A DNA stretch of 64,000 nucleotides from Alcanivorax profundi (GCF_003597125.1 NZ_QYYA01000005.1:62001-126000), one strand, 5' to 3'; shown: positions 18,665-27,885, counted from the first letter of the stretch. Made by a program: numbers and translations. The notes: generated by a model from the sequence alone, not told the origin.

Positions 18665-19582
18665 TTATTGAAGCCACTCCCGCTTGACCCGAATAGCGGT
18701 GCTGCGTGCCTTGACGTGATGCTGCCGTGCTTCGCAATGGGCCCGGGTCAGGGCCGCGCCAAACAGCAGGATCATTGAGGAGTAATAAACCCACATCAGT
18801 AGTACGACCAATGAGCCCGCAGCGCCGTAGGTTGAGGCGGTGGCGGTGTGTGCCAGGTATAACCCGATCAGGGCGCGCCCCACAGAGAACAACACTGCAG
18901 TGATCAGGGCCGCTGGCATCACATCCCGCCAACCCAGCATCACGTCGGGGAGCACCCGGAACATGGTGCCGAACAGCAAGGCAATAACCCCAAGAGATAC
19001 CAGCATTTCCAGGGCCACCGCGAGGCCACCGTGAAAAGGCAGCCAATGCTCTGCATAGACCAGCAGGGATTGCACAACCACATTCAGCAATAGCGACACC
19101 AGCAGCACGAACCCCAATGACACCACCACGGTCAGTGACAGCAGGCGGCTTTTGATCAGTGCAATGATGGTGTTGCGGGAAGGCTTGGGCATGACCTCCC
19201 AAATGGAGTTCATGGAGCGTTGCATCTGGGCAAACACGGTAGTGGCTCCCACTACCATCACCAACAGGCTGAGTACCCCTGCCAGCATGCCCTGGCGGGG
19301 AGCCTGAGTGTTGGCGATGGCGTTGCGGACTTCTTCTGTGGCGGCGGGGCCGATGGTGCTTTCCAGCTGGGACAGGATCTCAGTCATGGCCGCGTCGCTG
19401 GTCATTACCAGTGAAATGACCTTGACGGCAAGAATGATGACCGGGGCAATGGAGAACAGGGTGAAAAAGGCCAGTGATCCGGCGTAACTGCCAGCATTGC
19501 CTTCCAGCCACAGGGTGACGCTGCGTTTGAGAATGCCGAACCAGTATAGAAGCGCGTCTATCATCGAACCACCGTCGCCCAT
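18665..19582 (-). CDS. YihY/BrkB-family inner-membrane protein
   Basis: 305 residues with about six transmembrane helices, matching the YihY/virulence factor BrkB family. The motif GSLAFFTLFSIAPVIILAV near residue 35 and the region GAAGSLVVLLMWVYYSSMILLFGA near residue 250 are characteristic. Older annotations call members ribonuclease BN, which is now known to be wrong for this family; the true role is unclear, possibly transport. Translation could also begin at the ATG at 19564 (MIDALLYW), which has GGTGG nearby. Confidence 0.85.
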   Translation of the reverse strand: MGDGGSMIDALLYWFGILKRSVTLWLEGNAGSYAGSLAFFTLFSIAPVIILAVKVISLVMTSDAAMTEILSQLESTIGPAATEEVRNAIANTQAPRQGMLAGVLSLLVMVVGATTVFAQMQRSMNSIWEVMPKPSRNTIIALIKSRLLSLTVVVSLGFVLLVSLLLNVVVQSLLVYAEHWLPFHGGLAVALEMLVSLGVIALLFGTMFRVLPDVMLGWRDVMPAALITAVLFSVGRALIGLYLAHTATASTYGAAGSLVVLLMWVYYSSMILLFGAALTRAHCEARQHHVKARSTAIRVKREWLQ

Positions 19583-19630
19583 GAACCCCGGGCAGTGTAG
19601 CGGGGGTGGGAGGTGGCTGCCAAGATTTCA

Positions 19631-19692
19631 CCGCAGGAGCGCCGGTTATTCGCGCCGCCAGCGACGCTCCTGCGGCAGGGTGTGTTAGGCCG
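19631..19692. repeat. REP-like inverted repeat cluster
   Basis: CCGCAGGAGCG (19631-19641) pairs with CGCTCCTGCGG (19665-19675), and a third copy of the first arm follows at 19689. These are palindromic intergenic units between the BrkB gene and ndh. On the minus strand they lie downstream of ndh and may protect or terminate its transcript. Confidence 0.6.
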
Positions 19693-19709
19693 CAGGAGCG
19701 TGGGGGGGT

Positions 19710-21002
19710 TTAGTGCAGCTTGAGTCGCGGGCGTACCAGTTTGTTGAAGCGACCGGCGATCAGCAACATGATGGTGCGTGGCCAGCCGTAGAGCGCGGCC
19801 TGATGCATCCGGTACAGGCTGATGTACATCATCCGGGCCAGCCAGCCTTCCACAAAGAAGTTACCGCCTTTCAGGTTGCCCATCAGCATGCCCACCGAGC
19901 TGTAGTTGGACAGGGAGACCAGCGAGCCGTGATCCTTGTATTCGAACGGTCGGGGCTCGCGGTGCATCAGTAATTGCTGAAGGCTGCGCGCCACGTGTTG
20001 GGCCATTTGCTGGGCGGATTGGGCTCGCGGGGGGATCGGTCGCTCTGCCCCTTCCGGAATCAGGAAGGCCGCGTCGCCAATGATGAAGATGTTCTTGTGG
20101 CCCTTGGCTTGCAGCGTCGGTTCCACTTCCACCTGGTTGATACGATTGGTGGTCAGGCCCTCAATCTGCCCCAACCATTGTGGGCACTTTACCCCAGCCG
20201 CCCAGACCAGCAAGTCGGCCTTGATGGGGTCGCCAGCTTTGGGCACGAACGCCTCTTCCGTGGCTTCGGACACCATGACGCCGGTGCGCACTTTCACCCC
20301 CAGCGCTTCCAGCCGTTCAGTGGCGGTGGCAGAGACCCGTTCACTGAGGACCGGCAGGATGCGTGGGGCGGCTTCAATGATGTCGACCTGCAGGTGCTTG
20401 CGGTCCAGCTTCTCGTGACCATAGAAGTTGAGCATGGACACGGCATGGTGCAGCTCGGCGGCCAGTTCCACGCCGGTGGCGCCGCCACCGACAATGGCAA
20501 CCGACACCGGCTTGCCTTCGTAGTTGGCGTGCAGGCAGGCGTTCAGGAAGCGCTCGCGAAAGCGCTCGGCCTGGGCGCGGCTGTCCATGAACAGGCAGTT
20601 GTCCCGTACCCCGGGGGTGCCAAAGTCGTTGCTCTGGCTCCCGGTGGCCAGCACCAGGTAGTCGTAGTCGAGAGTCCGCTCGGGCAGCACTTCCTTGCCG
20701 TGTTCATCAAACAGCGGCGCCAGGGTCAGCTGCTGACTGGCGGTATCCACCTGGGTCAGGGTGCCAGGTTCAAAGCGGTAATGATTAAGCTGGGCGTGGG
20801 CGCGGTAGTCCACCGCATCCAGGTCCGCGTCAATGGCGCCGGTGGCGACTTCATGAAAGCGCGGTTTCCAGACATGGATGCTGGAGGAATCCACCAGGGT
20901 GACGTCCGCTGTGCCGTTGTGGCCGAGCTTGCGGCCCAGTTTGGTGACCAGAGGCAGGCCGCCGGCACCGCCGCCAACGACAACAATTTTGGGTTTGCTC
21001 AT
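19710..21002 (-). CDS. ndh: Type II NADH dehydrogenase
   Basis: 430 residues. A single-subunit, non-proton-pumping NADH:quinone oxidoreductase peripheral to the inner membrane. The FAD-binding motif VVVGGGAGGLPLVTKLG is at the N-terminus. The NADH-binding motif VAIVGGGATGVELAAELHH lies near residue 170, and IFIIGDAAFL near 300 contacts FAD. The C-terminus has hydrophobic and amphipathic stretches (MMYISLYRMHQAALYGWPRT) that anchor NDH-2 enzymes in the membrane. Length is normal. Transcribed alone. Confidence 0.93.
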   Translation of the reverse strand: MSKPKIVVVGGGAGGLPLVTKLGRKLGHNGTADVTLVDSSSIHVWKPRFHEVATGAIDADLDAVDYRAHAQLNHYRFEPGTLTQVDTASQQLTLAPLFDEHGKEVLPERTLDYDYLVLATGSQSNDFGTPGVRDNCLFMDSRAQAERFRERFLNACLHANYEGKPVSVAIVGGGATGVELAAELHHAVSMLNFYGHEKLDRKHLQVDIIEAAPRILPVLSERVSATATERLEALGVKVRTGVMVSEATEEAFVPKAGDPIKADLLVWAAGVKCPQWLGQIEGLTTNRINQVEVEPTLQAKGHKNIFIIGDAAFLIPEGAERPIPPRAQSAQQMAQHVARSLQQLLMHREPRPFEYKDHGSLVSLSNYSSVGMLMGNLKGGNFFVEGWLARMMYISLYRMHQAALYGWPRTIMLLIAGRFNKLVRPRLKLH

Positions 21003-21218
21003 TGAAGCTCCTGTCGGGCTCTCCGGTTAGCGTGGAGCAGCCAGTCAAATTCATGTGTCGTTTCTGAATTATTCTTCAAAGGCAGGCCCTTGTGGGGCGG
21101 CCGGCGCAGACCTTCCCTGTGCCGGAAATGCAAAGTCTGAGCCAGCGTGGTGCTTCGGTCCAGACCGGAAAATTCCCTATCTTCCCGTGCACACGGGTCT
21201 GTGTGCCGGGCGATAATG

Positions 21219-21245
21219 AAAAAGCCCGCCGGTGGCGGGCTTTTT
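21219..21245. terminator. Bidirectional terminator after pckA
   Basis: GAAAAAGCCCGCC, a GGT loop and GGCGGGCTTTTTC. It has A and T tracts on both sides and lies 17 bases past the pckA stop on the minus strand. Confidence 0.9.
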
Positions 21246-21261
21246 CAGCGATTCACACCAC

Positions 21262-22806
21262 TCAGGCCTTGGGGCCAGCGGCGCGGATCTCGTCGGACAC
21301 ATCCGCGTACTTGTCGGCAAAGTTCTTTTCGAACTGCTCGGCCAGGTCGCGGGCGCGTGCTTCGTAGTTTTCCGGGTTGGCCCAGGTGTTCTTGGGCTGC
21401 AGCAGGTTGCTGTCGACGCCGGGGACGACTTTGGGGACGTCCAGGTTGATGATGTCCAGGTGCTCGGTTTCGGCATTGTCCAGCTCGCCGGACAGGATGG
21501 CGTTGACCACACCACGGGTAGTGGGGATGCTGAAACGCTCGCCTTCACCGTAGGGGCCGCCGGTCCAGCCGGTGTTCACCAGGTAGACGGTAGAGCCGAA
21601 TTCTTCCATGCGCTTAATCAGCAGCTCGGCGTATTCGCCGGCACGACGGGGGAAGAACGGTGCGCCGAAGCAGGTAGAGAAGGTGCTCTTGATGCCGCCA
21701 CCAGAGCCCATTTCCGTGGAGCCCACCAGTGCGGTGTAGCCACTCAGGAAGTGGTAGGCCGCGGCTTCCTTGGACAGCTTGGAGACAGGCGGCAGAACAC
21801 CAGTCAGGTCGCAGGTCAGGAAGATGATGTGCTTGGGCTCACCGGCACGGTTTTCGTCGACTTTCTTGTCGATGTTTTCCAGCGGGTAGGCCGCACGGGT
21901 GTTCTGGGTCAGGGAGACGTCTGCATAGTCGGCAGTGCGGGTTTCGTCATTGATGATGACGTTTTCCAGTACCGCGCCGAACTTGATGGCATCCCAGATA
22001 ACCGGCTCGTTCTTCTGGCTCAGGTCGATACACTTGGCGTAGCAACCCCCTTCGATGTTGAAGACCACATCCTTGCCCCAGCCGTGCTCATCGTCGCCGA
22101 TCAGATAACGGGCCGGGTCGGCGGACAGGGTGGTTTTACCGGTGCCGGACAGGCCGAAGAACAGGGCCACGTCGCCGTCTTCGCCCACGTTGGCAGAGCA
22201 GTGCATCGGCAGTACGTCTTTTTCCGGCAGCAGGAAGTTCTGCACGGAGAACATGGCTTTCTTCATTTCACCGGCGTAACGCATGCCGGCGATCAGGATC
22301 TTGCGCTGGGCGAAGTTGAGGATCACGCAGCCATCGGAATTGGTGCCATCACGCTCCGGCTCACACTGGAACTGCGGGGCGTGCAGGATCTGCCATTCTT
22401 CCTTGCTGCGCGGATTGTACTTCTCCGGGCGGATGAACATGGTATTGGCGAACAGATTGTGCCACGCGGTTTGCGCAGTCACTTTTACGGCCAGGTAATG
22501 ATCCGCGTCGGCACCCACGTGCAGGTGGGAAACAAAGGTGTCGGTTTCCGCGGTGGCGGCGGCGACACGGTCCCACAGGGCGTCGAACTTGTCAGCGGGG
22601 AACGGGCGGTTAATGGCGCCCCAGTGGATGTGCTCGCTGGTGCTGGGCTCATCGACAATGTAACGGTCCATCGGGGAACGACCTGTGCGGTGGCCGGTTT
22701 CCACTACCAGGGCGCCGGTATCGGACAGGCGGCCTTCGTTGCGCTGGACAGCCAGCTCTACCAGCTGGGCCGGGCTGAGGTCGTTATAAACAATCGGGTC
22801 GGTCAT
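21262..22806 (-). CDS. pckA: Phosphoenolpyruvate carboxykinase (ATP)
   Basis: 514 residues from the ATG at 22806, chosen because AGGA lies 6 bases upstream; longer in-frame starts add unaligned sequence. It converts oxaloacetate to phosphoenolpyruvate, the entry to gluconeogenesis, essential for growth on alkanes or organic acids. Motifs: substrate loop [11 protein letters not shown] near residue 45, ATP-binding P-loop [14 protein letters not shown] near 230, and metal site region DDEHGW. The terminator at 21219-21245 follows. Divergently placed 366 bases from the hslO end, with heptamer repeat element A in the gap. Confidence 0.96.
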   Translation of the reverse strand: MTDPIVYNDLSPAQLVELAVQRNEGRLSDTGALVVETGHRTGRSPMDRYIVDEPSTSEHIHWGAINRPFPADKFDALWDRVAAATAETDTFVSHLHVGADADHYLAVKVTAQTAWHNLFANTMFIRPEKYNPRSKEEWQILHAPQFQCEPERDGTNSDGCVILNFAQRKILIAGMRYAGEMKKAMFSVQNFLLPEKDVLPMHCSANVGEDGDVALFFGLSGTGKTTLSADPARYLIGDDEHGWGKDVVFNIEGGCYAKCIDLSQKNEPVIWDAIKFGAVLENVIINDETRTADYADVSLTQNTRAAYPLENIDKKVDENRAGEPKHIIFLTCDLTGVLPPVSKLSKEAAAYHFLSGYTALVGSTEMGSGGGIKSTFSTCFGAPFFPRRAGEYAELLIKRMEEFGSTVYLVNTGWTGGPYGEGERFSIPTTRGVVNAILSGELDNAETEHLDIINLDVPKVVPGVDSNLLQPKNTWANPENYEARARDLAEQFEKNFADKYADVSDEIRAAGPKA

Positions 22807-23018
22807 GGTCATTCCTGGGCTCGTAGCCGTGGTGGGCGAGGTGTGCCACACCGGGTTCGCATTGCGGGTAACAGTGCCGGTCTCGTGCCCATGACTGCCA
22901 CCGGGCAAGACCAAAAGGGACTGATGGGACCCCACCAGTCAGCACAGGCGCGCGATTATGCCAGAAAAGAGAATTAGTGGCGATTCCCCTTCGGACTGAT
23001 GGGTCACGCGCTAAAGGC

Positions 23019-23178
23019 AGTGAATAGTTAACAGTTAACAGTGAATAGTGCGCGGTTTTGGGCCGTTAGGCCCTGAAATGCCGGAGGCCGCGCCGATGAG
23101 TGGGCGCGGCCTCCGGAGGCTGAGAACCCCTGGACGAGGTTCGCGTCGCTTTTCACTGTTCACTATTAGCTGTTAACT
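23019..23178. repeat. Heptamer-arm inverted element A (160 bp)
   Basis: Left arm 23019-23046 is four 7-bp units: AGTGAAT, AGTTAAC, AGTTAAC, AGTGAAT. Right arm 23151-23178, read on the minus strand, is AGTTAAC, AGCTAAT, AGTGAAC, AGTGAAA. The 104-base core holds a GC-rich palindrome (GGAGGCCGCGCC/GGCGCGGCCTCC) around 23082-23115. The right arm supplies the hslO stop codon. This is the same architecture as the elements at 37576-37735 and 47957-48087. Confidence 0.8.
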
Positions 23179-24027
23179 GCTTTCCCGGATCATCTCCGCC
23201 AGATCCACCGCATCGAAAGTTTCCTGGTGGCGACAGAAGTCGCAGGTGAGGGTGACCTCGCCGTCTTCGTCCAGCAGGGTCTGCAGCTCCTGGTTGCCGA
23301 GGGACAGCAGGGCGTTACGGTTGCGTTCGCGGGTGCAGGTGCAACCGAATTGCAGGGCCTGGGCGTCCGGGAGCTGGGGCGGCGTGTCGTGGAACAGGCG
23401 ATGGAGGATGGTCTGGTCGTCCAGATTGAGCAGTTCTTCCAGCGTCAGGGTGGTGGCCAGGGCCTCAAGGTGCTCCCACATCTGGGCGTTGGCATCGGTG
23501 CCGGCCAGCTGGTTGGGCAGGCGCTGCAGCAATAGTCCGGCGGCGCGATTGTTCCCGCTGGCCAGCCACAGCCGGGTGGGCAGCTGCTCGGATTGCCGGA
23601 AGTACGCTTCCAGGCACTGGGCCAGGGTGTCGCCGGTGAGCGGGACGATGCCCTGATATTGCTGGCCTTGCTCGGGAATGATGGTGATCACCATGTTGCC
23701 GTCGCCGATCAGGGTACGGATATCGCCCTGGCTCCAGTCCTGACCCTCGCTGTGGCGGGCCACGGCACGCAGCTCGCCCTCATTGGTGCATTCGGCCAGC
23801 AGCAGGGATACCGGGCCATGGCCCTGAGCCTGCAGGGCAAGGCGCCCCTTGAACTTGAGGGTGCTGGCCAGCAGGGCCACGGCGGCCACGGCTTCACCGA
23901 TCAGCCCTTGCACGGGCAGTGGGTAGTTGTGCCCTTCAATAATCCGGCTGACGCTGCTTTCTACCTGTACCAGTTCTCCGCGGATGTCGGAGTCGGGGAA
24001 AAGAAAGCGCTGCTTGTGGTCTTGCAT
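23173..24027 (-). CDS. hslO: Hsp33 redox-regulated chaperone
   Basis: 284 residues. A cytosolic holdase activated by oxidation when its four zinc-binding cysteines form disulfides. The cysteines are present as CTC (near residue 232) and CDFC (near residue 265), the standard CxC/CxxC arrangement. The N-terminal fold shows [15 protein letters not shown]. The stop codon TAA is contributed by the first heptamer of repeat element A. It lies in the hslO-hslR-yrfG cluster on the minus strand, 48 bases after hslR, as in many gammaproteobacteria. Confidence 0.96.
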   Translation of the reverse strand: MQDHKQRFLFPDSDIRGELVQVESSVSRIIEGHNYPLPVQGLIGEAVAAVALLASTLKFKGRLALQAQGHGPVSLLLAECTNEGELRAVARHSEGQDWSQGDIRTLIGDGNMVITIIPEQGQQYQGIVPLTGDTLAQCLEAYFRQSEQLPTRLWLASGNNRAAGLLLQRLPNQLAGTDANAQMWEHLEALATTLTLEELLNLDDQTILHRLFHDTPPQLPDAQALQFGCTCTRERNRNALLSLGNQELQTLLDEDGEVTLTCDFCRHQETFDAVDLAEMIRESS

Positions 24028-24075
24028 GTTGCTGTCCTGAGTCGGGTTTTCACGGGGGAGGCCGCCGCGAAAAGG

Positions 24076-24462
24076 TTATTCCAGATTGTCTCGTCGGAAG
24101 CGCTGGATATCCCGGCGCTCCTTCTTGCTGGGTTTATGGTCGGGGGCGGCTGCGGCTGCCCGGGCCAGTTTGCGCTGTTCGCTGTTCATTTCCCGTTTGG
24201 CCACACTCTCCGGGGTTTCCTCGTAGAGGGTCTGGGCCACTTTGGCCGGGCCGCGCTTGCTGCTCAGGTCGCGAACGATGACCTCGAAATGTTCAGTGCC
24301 CTTGGTAATGGTAACGGTCTGACCGGGCTGCACCGCCTTACTGGGCTTGGTGCGGCTGCCGTCGATATGAACCTTGCCGCCCTCAATGGCGGTTTTGGCC
24401 AGGGTGCGGGTCTTGAAGAAGCGGGCGGCCCACAGCCAGGAATCAATGCGTACGCTTTCCAT
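24076..24462 (-). CDS. hslR: Hsp15 ribosome-associated heat-shock protein
   Basis: 128 residues from ATG 24462. An S4 RNA-binding domain covers about residues 4-65 (VRIDSWLWAARFFKTRTLA). A basic C-terminal tail follows (HKPSKKERRDIQRFRRDN). Hsp15 binds 50S subunits carrying stalled nascent chains and helps recycle them. A longer in-frame opening extends back into yrfG, but the family begins at the chosen Met. It lies 25 bases after yrfG on the same strand, so probably one operon yrfG-hslR-hslO. Confidence 0.94.
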   Translation of the reverse strand: MESVRIDSWLWAARFFKTRTLAKTAIEGGKVHIDGSRTKPSKAVQPGQTVTITKGTEHFEVIVRDLSSKRGPAKVAQTLYEETPESVAKREMNSEQRKLARAAAAAPDHKPSKKERRDIQRFRRDNLE

Positions 24463-24487
24463 CCGTCTCTCTGTCAGGCCGGTGTAT

Positions 24488-25141
24488 TCAGGGAAGTACC
24501 GACGCAAAGTCATCAATGGCCACAAACGGGTCGGTGTGCTCGCGCCGTGGCAGGCTGGAATCCGGGTGCAAGATGCTGACCGGTTGCCCGATACCGTATA
24601 GCTGAGCGCTGTGCAGCACCGGCAGTGAGTCATCCACCAGCAGCGCTTTGGCCGGGTCGAACGGCAAGTGTCGCTGCAAATGCTGCCAGAACGACTGGGC
24701 TTCCTTGGGGTGGCCATAGTCGTGGCTGGATACCAGCTCATGGAAATAACGGTCGATGCCGGTCTGTTCCAGCTTCACGTCCAGGGCGTCGCGGTGGGCA
24801 TTGGTCACCATGACGATCTGTTTGCCGGACTCCTGCAATCGCTGCAGAAAGGTTTCTGCTCCGGGTCGCACCGAGATGCGGTCACGGGCCTCTCTTTTCA
24901 AGCGGGCGATTTCCAGCCCGAGCTCAGCAGTCCAGAAATCCAGGCAGTACCAGTTGAGAGTGCCCTGATGGCTGGCAATCCAGTCGTGGATGATGCGGTC
25001 AGCTTCCTGCTGGGGCAGGCCCAGTTGGCGGGCATAGGCCTCGGGGACATGGCGTTGCCAGAACCAGTTGTCAAAGCTCAGGTCCAGCAGGGTGCCGTCC
25101 ATATCCAGTAACACAGTGTCGACAGAATGCCAGTCAATCAT
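24488..25141 (-). CDS. yrfG: GMP/IMP nucleotidase, HAD family
   Basis: 217 residues. HAD motif I is LLDMDGTLLDL near residue 10. Motif II is IVMVTNA near 110, the motif III lysine lies in GHPKEAQSFW, and motif IV is LLVDDSLPVL. The N-terminal text FDNWFWQRHVPEAYA is typical of YrfG. It dephosphorylates purine mononucleotides in the cytoplasm. First gene of the yrfG-hslR-hslO group and divergent from nudE across 62 bases. Confidence 0.9.
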   Translation of the reverse strand: MIDWHSVDTVLLDMDGTLLDLSFDNWFWQRHVPEAYARQLGLPQQEADRIIHDWIASHQGTLNWYCLDFWTAELGLEIARLKREARDRISVRPGAETFLQRLQESGKQIVMVTNAHRDALDVKLEQTGIDRYFHELVSSHDYGHPKEAQSFWQHLQRHLPFDPAKALLVDDSLPVLHSAQLYGIGQPVSILHPDSSLPRREHTDPFVAIDDFASVLP

Positions 25142-25203
25142 GAATTTCCTGCGGGTTCGGGTTAGTCTTGCCGTCCGGAAGGCGTCGTCGTTCTGAGGTA
25201 ATT

Positions 25204-25749
25204 ATGGATGAGAAACCGGAGATTCTCGACACCCGGCTGGTGGCCAAGAGTCGTCTGTTCGGGATTGAGGAGCTGCATTTGCGCTTCCGCAACGGGGTGG
25301 AACGCACCTATGAACGGTTGCGTACGCCGCCAATCGCGGCGGTCATGATGGTTCCGCTGCTCGATGAGGAAACGGTGGTGTTGATCCGTGAATACGGTGC
25401 CGGTACTGAACGCTACGAGCTGACCTTGCCCAAGGGAGCTTATGAGCATGGTGAGGATTGGCGCGATGCAGCCAACCGGGAATTAAAGGAAGAGGCCGGT
25501 TACGGCGCCCGCAAGCTTACCCTGTTGAAAGAACTGACCCTGTCGCCGGGATACATGGGGCACCGTATCAAGGTGGTGCTGGCCGAGAACCTGTATGAGG
25601 AATCCCTGCCTGGCGACGAGCCTGAGGAATTGGAAGTGGTGCCCTGGAAACTCTCTGAGTTGGATCGACTGATCGAGCGGGATGATGTGACCGAGGCGCG
25701 TGTGATCGCAGCGTTGCTGATGACCAGGCGGTTGTTGGAAACGCGTTGA
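25204..25749 (+). CDS. nudE: ADP compounds hydrolase NudE (Nudix)
   Basis: 181 residues from ATG 25204, with GAGG 5 bases upstream; an earlier in-frame ATG at 25168 lacks support. The Nudix box is intact: GAYEHGEDWRDAANRELKEE followed by AGYGARKL (near residues 80-105). NudE hydrolyses ADP-ribose, NADH and Ap3A-type dinucleotides. The yrfG/nudE divergent arrangement is conserved in gammaproteobacteria. cysQ follows on the same strand after 68 bases. Confidence 0.92.
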   Translation: MDEKPEILDTRLVAKSRLFGIEELHLRFRNGVERTYERLRTPPIAAVMMVPLLDEETVVLIREYGAGTERYELTLPKGAYEHGEDWRDAANRELKEEAGYGARKLTLLKELTLSPGYMGHRIKVVLAENLYEESLPGDEPEELEVVPWKLSELDRLIERDDVTEARVIAALLMTRRLLETR

Positions 25750-25817
25750 ATATTAAGCTGTAGACGCGGTGTCAGCCGCGCAAGGCTTGCCAAAATCTGA
25801 ATGACAGGAAATCTGGA

Positions 25818-26633
25818 ATGACCGACTTTACTGCCCTGCTGAACCCCCTTGCCGATATCGCCCGCGAGGCGGGACAAGCCATCCTTGAGGTCTACGAGCG
25901 GGATGACCTGGGCGTGGAAACCAAGGATGACAAGTCACCGATTACCGAGGCCGACAAGGCTGCCCATGAAATTATTGAGGCACGCCTGAAGGCGCTGACT
26001 CCGGATATCCCTGTTTACTCTGAGGAATCCGGTGATATCGCTTATGCCGAGCGTAAGGGCTGGCCGCAGTTCTGGCTGGTGGATCCGCTCGATGGCACCA
26101 AGGAATTCATCAAGCGCAATGGTGAATTCACGGTGAATATTGCGCTGGTTCGCGCCGACACTCCGGTGCTGGGGGTGGTGCATGTGCCGGTGACAGGCGT
26201 GACCTACCTGGGGGGGGAAGGCGTAGGCGCCTTCAAGGAAGATGCCGGTGAGCGTAAAACGATTGCCTGTCGTGCCCGAACAACGCCGGTGGTCATGGTG
26301 GCCAGCCGCAGCCATGGCGGTGAAGCGGTGGAAAAACTGGAAGCCTTCATTCGTGAAGAAGTGGGCGAGGTGGAGCGTGCGTCCATGGGTTCATCGCTGA
26401 AACTGTGCCTGGTGGCCGAAGGCAGCGCAGATATCTATCCGCGATTGGCGCCGACCAGTGAATGGGATACCGCTGCGGCCCATGCAGTGGTGACGGCTGC
26501 TGGCGGTGTGGTGGTGAATACCGCATTCGAACCTTTACAGTACAACAAGGAAGATATTCTTAACCCGTTCTTCCTGGTGCTGGGCCAGAGCGTAGAAGAA
26601 TGGCGTTTTATCGCCCCTGCAATTGAAGGTTAA
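25818..26633 (+). CDS. cysQ: 3'(2'),5'-bisphosphate nucleotidase
   Basis: 271 residues of the inositol monophosphatase fold. CysQ hydrolyses 3'-phosphoadenosine 5'-phosphate (PAP) to AMP, recycling the by-product of sulfate assimilation. Metal-binding motifs are seen in order: YSEESGD near residue 66, VDPLDGTKEFI near 90, and SEWDTAAAHAVVTAAGG near 215. It probably forms an operon with nudE. The start ATG follows GACAGGAAATCTGGA, a reasonable ribosome binding site. Confidence 0.95.
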   Translation: MTDFTALLNPLADIAREAGQAILEVYERDDLGVETKDDKSPITEADKAAHEIIEARLKALTPDIPVYSEESGDIAYAERKGWPQFWLVDPLDGTKEFIKRNGEFTVNIALVRADTPVLGVVHVPVTGVTYLGGEGVGAFKEDAGERKTIACRARTTPVVMVASRSHGGEAVEKLEAFIREEVGEVERASMGSSLKLCLVAEGSADIYPRLAPTSEWDTAAAHAVVTAAGGVVVNTAFEPLQYNKEDILNPFFLVLGQSVEEWRFIAPAIEG

Positions 26634-26650
26634 GAGGTTGTGCATTGCAG

Positions 26651-26724
26651 AGCTCACTGAAAGCACAGAGAAGAGCCCCTCGTTTTTCCTTTGCTCGGTG
26701 AACTCTGTGGCCTCTGTGGATAGC
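26651..26724. repeat. Imperfect inverted repeat with ~9-bp periodic arms
   Basis: Right side (26697-26724) contains CTCTGTGGC followed by CTCTGTGGA. The left side (26652-26677) contains a partial complement (CACTGAAAGCACAGAGAAG). The spacer is AT-rich. It lies between cysQ and the alpha/beta hydrolase gene. It resembles the heptamer-arm elements in layout but with a 9-base period. Confidence 0.45.
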
Positions 26725-26755
26725 AGTGTTTTCTGCCCTGAATATGGAGCAAGCC

Positions 26756-27649
26756 ATGAGTGAAAAGCGTGAGCTGCGATTTGTCAGCGCGGGCCAGTCC
26801 TGTCGCGGTGATCTTTATCTTCCTTCCGGGAAGGGGCCCTTTCTGACGGTGGTCATGGGGCACGGGTTTGGCCTGACCAAGGCCTGTGGTCTGGATCCGT
26901 TTCGGGATGCGTTTGTTGAAGCCGGTTACGCGGTTTTTCTGTTTGATTACCGACATTTTGGTGAAAGTGAGGGCGTGCCTCGGCAGGTGCTGATACCCAA
27001 CCGGGAGGTGGCAGATTGGCAGGCCGCGTTGGCCTGTGTGCGCAAGCAGCCAGAGGTGGATAACCAGCGTATTGTGCTCTGGGGGACTTCTTTCGGCGGT
27101 GGGCTGGTGACGGTTGTAGCGGGGCGAGAACCGGTCGCCGGCATTATAGCCCAGTGCCCGATGATGGACGGATTGGCATCGGTGTTGGAGGTGGTTCGCT
27201 ATGCGGGCATCGGTCAGGCGTTGAAAATGAGCGGGGCGGGGCTCCTGGATGTGGCCCGCAGTGTGATTGGGATGGAGCCTTATCTGATTCCCTCTGCCGG
27301 GAAACCGGGGGAGCTGGCGGCCATGAGCAGCCATGATGCCTGGGAAGGGTATACCGCCCTGATGCCCGGTGAGGTGCCTAACGAGGTGGCTGCGCGCATT
27401 GCGTTGGTACTGCCGTTGTTCCGTCCGGTTATGCAGGCCAGCAAGGTAACTTGCCCGGCATTGGTACTGATCTGTGAGAAAGATACCGTAGCCCCGGCTT
27501 CGTCAGCAGAAAAGGCCGTGCTGGCTATGGCGCAACCCACGGTAAAACGTTACCCGGTGGGCCACTTTGATGTTTATCAAGGCGACCCGCGCACTGTCAG
27601 CCTGAAGGATCAGTTGGCGTTTCTGGCAGGGTTGTCCGGCGAGGCTTAG
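26756..27649 (+). CDS. Alpha/beta hydrolase
   Basis: 297 residues from ATG 26756, which has GGAG 8 bases upstream (two other in-frame Met codons precede it). Catalytic features: oxyanion region VMGHGFGLTK, nucleophile elbow GTSFGGG near residue 115, Asp in CEKDTVAP, and His in VGHFDVY. The layout suits a cytoplasmic esterase, lipase-like or dienelactone-hydrolase-like enzyme, but no substrate can be assigned. Its TAG stop overlaps the TAA stop of the convergent small membrane protein gene. Confidence 0.85.
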   Translation: MSEKRELRFVSAGQSCRGDLYLPSGKGPFLTVVMGHGFGLTKACGLDPFRDAFVEAGYAVFLFDYRHFGESEGVPRQVLIPNREVADWQAALACVRKQPEVDNQRIVLWGTSFGGGLVTVVAGREPVAGIIAQCPMMDGLASVLEVVRYAGIGQALKMSGAGLLDVARSVIGMEPYLIPSAGKPGELAAMSSHDAWEGYTALMPGEVPNEVAARIALVLPLFRPVMQASKVTCPALVLICEKDTVAPASSAEKAVLAMAQPTVKRYPVGHFDVYQGDPRTVSLKDQLAFLAGLSGEA

Positions 27650-27885
27650 CCGGCAAGCAGAGACAAAAGGCTGCCGGTCAAGTTGTCAGAGGCGACCACC
27701 GCACTGGTGGCAATCATGCTCAGGTTGATGCAGGGCATGATCAGGCCGATGGCGATCAGGTTGATGGCAGCAGGTTGTCGAATACGGCCAAACCATAGCA
27801 GGATCGACAGTAGCAGGGAGAACGTCAGAGGGACGGTAAGCCAGGGGTGTTCAGTGAGCACCGTCCAGAGAGTGGCAAGTTCCAT
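27646..27885 (-). CDS. Small membrane protein, paralogue 1
   Basis: 79 residues with two predicted transmembrane helices separated by a basic turn (WFGRIRQPAA). It shares the pattern HPWL..P.....LLLSIL.WFGR..Q....N with the protein at 28091-28327, so the two arose by tandem duplication. A second hydrophobic half (NLIAIGLIMPCINLSMIA) is also alike. The stop codon overlaps that of the convergent hydrolase gene. I do not recognise the family and cannot assign a function. The existence of a paralogue with the same length and frame is the main reason to call it a gene. Confidence 0.7.
   Translation of the reverse strand: MELATLWTVLTEHPWLTVPLTFSLLLSILLWFGRIRQPAAINLIAIGLIMPCINLSMIATSAVVASDNLTGSLLSLLAG

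Noticed and set aside
21232-22977. 581-residue plus-strand open frame opposite pckA
   Set aside because: Longer than pckA itself but purely a mirror of its codon pattern; the product is Gly/Val/His/Gln rich with no recognisable motif.
23019-23178. Reading the heptamer arms as integrase attachment sites
   Set aside because: No integrase, no tRNA and no direct repeat flanking a mobile region; arms are inverted and periodic.
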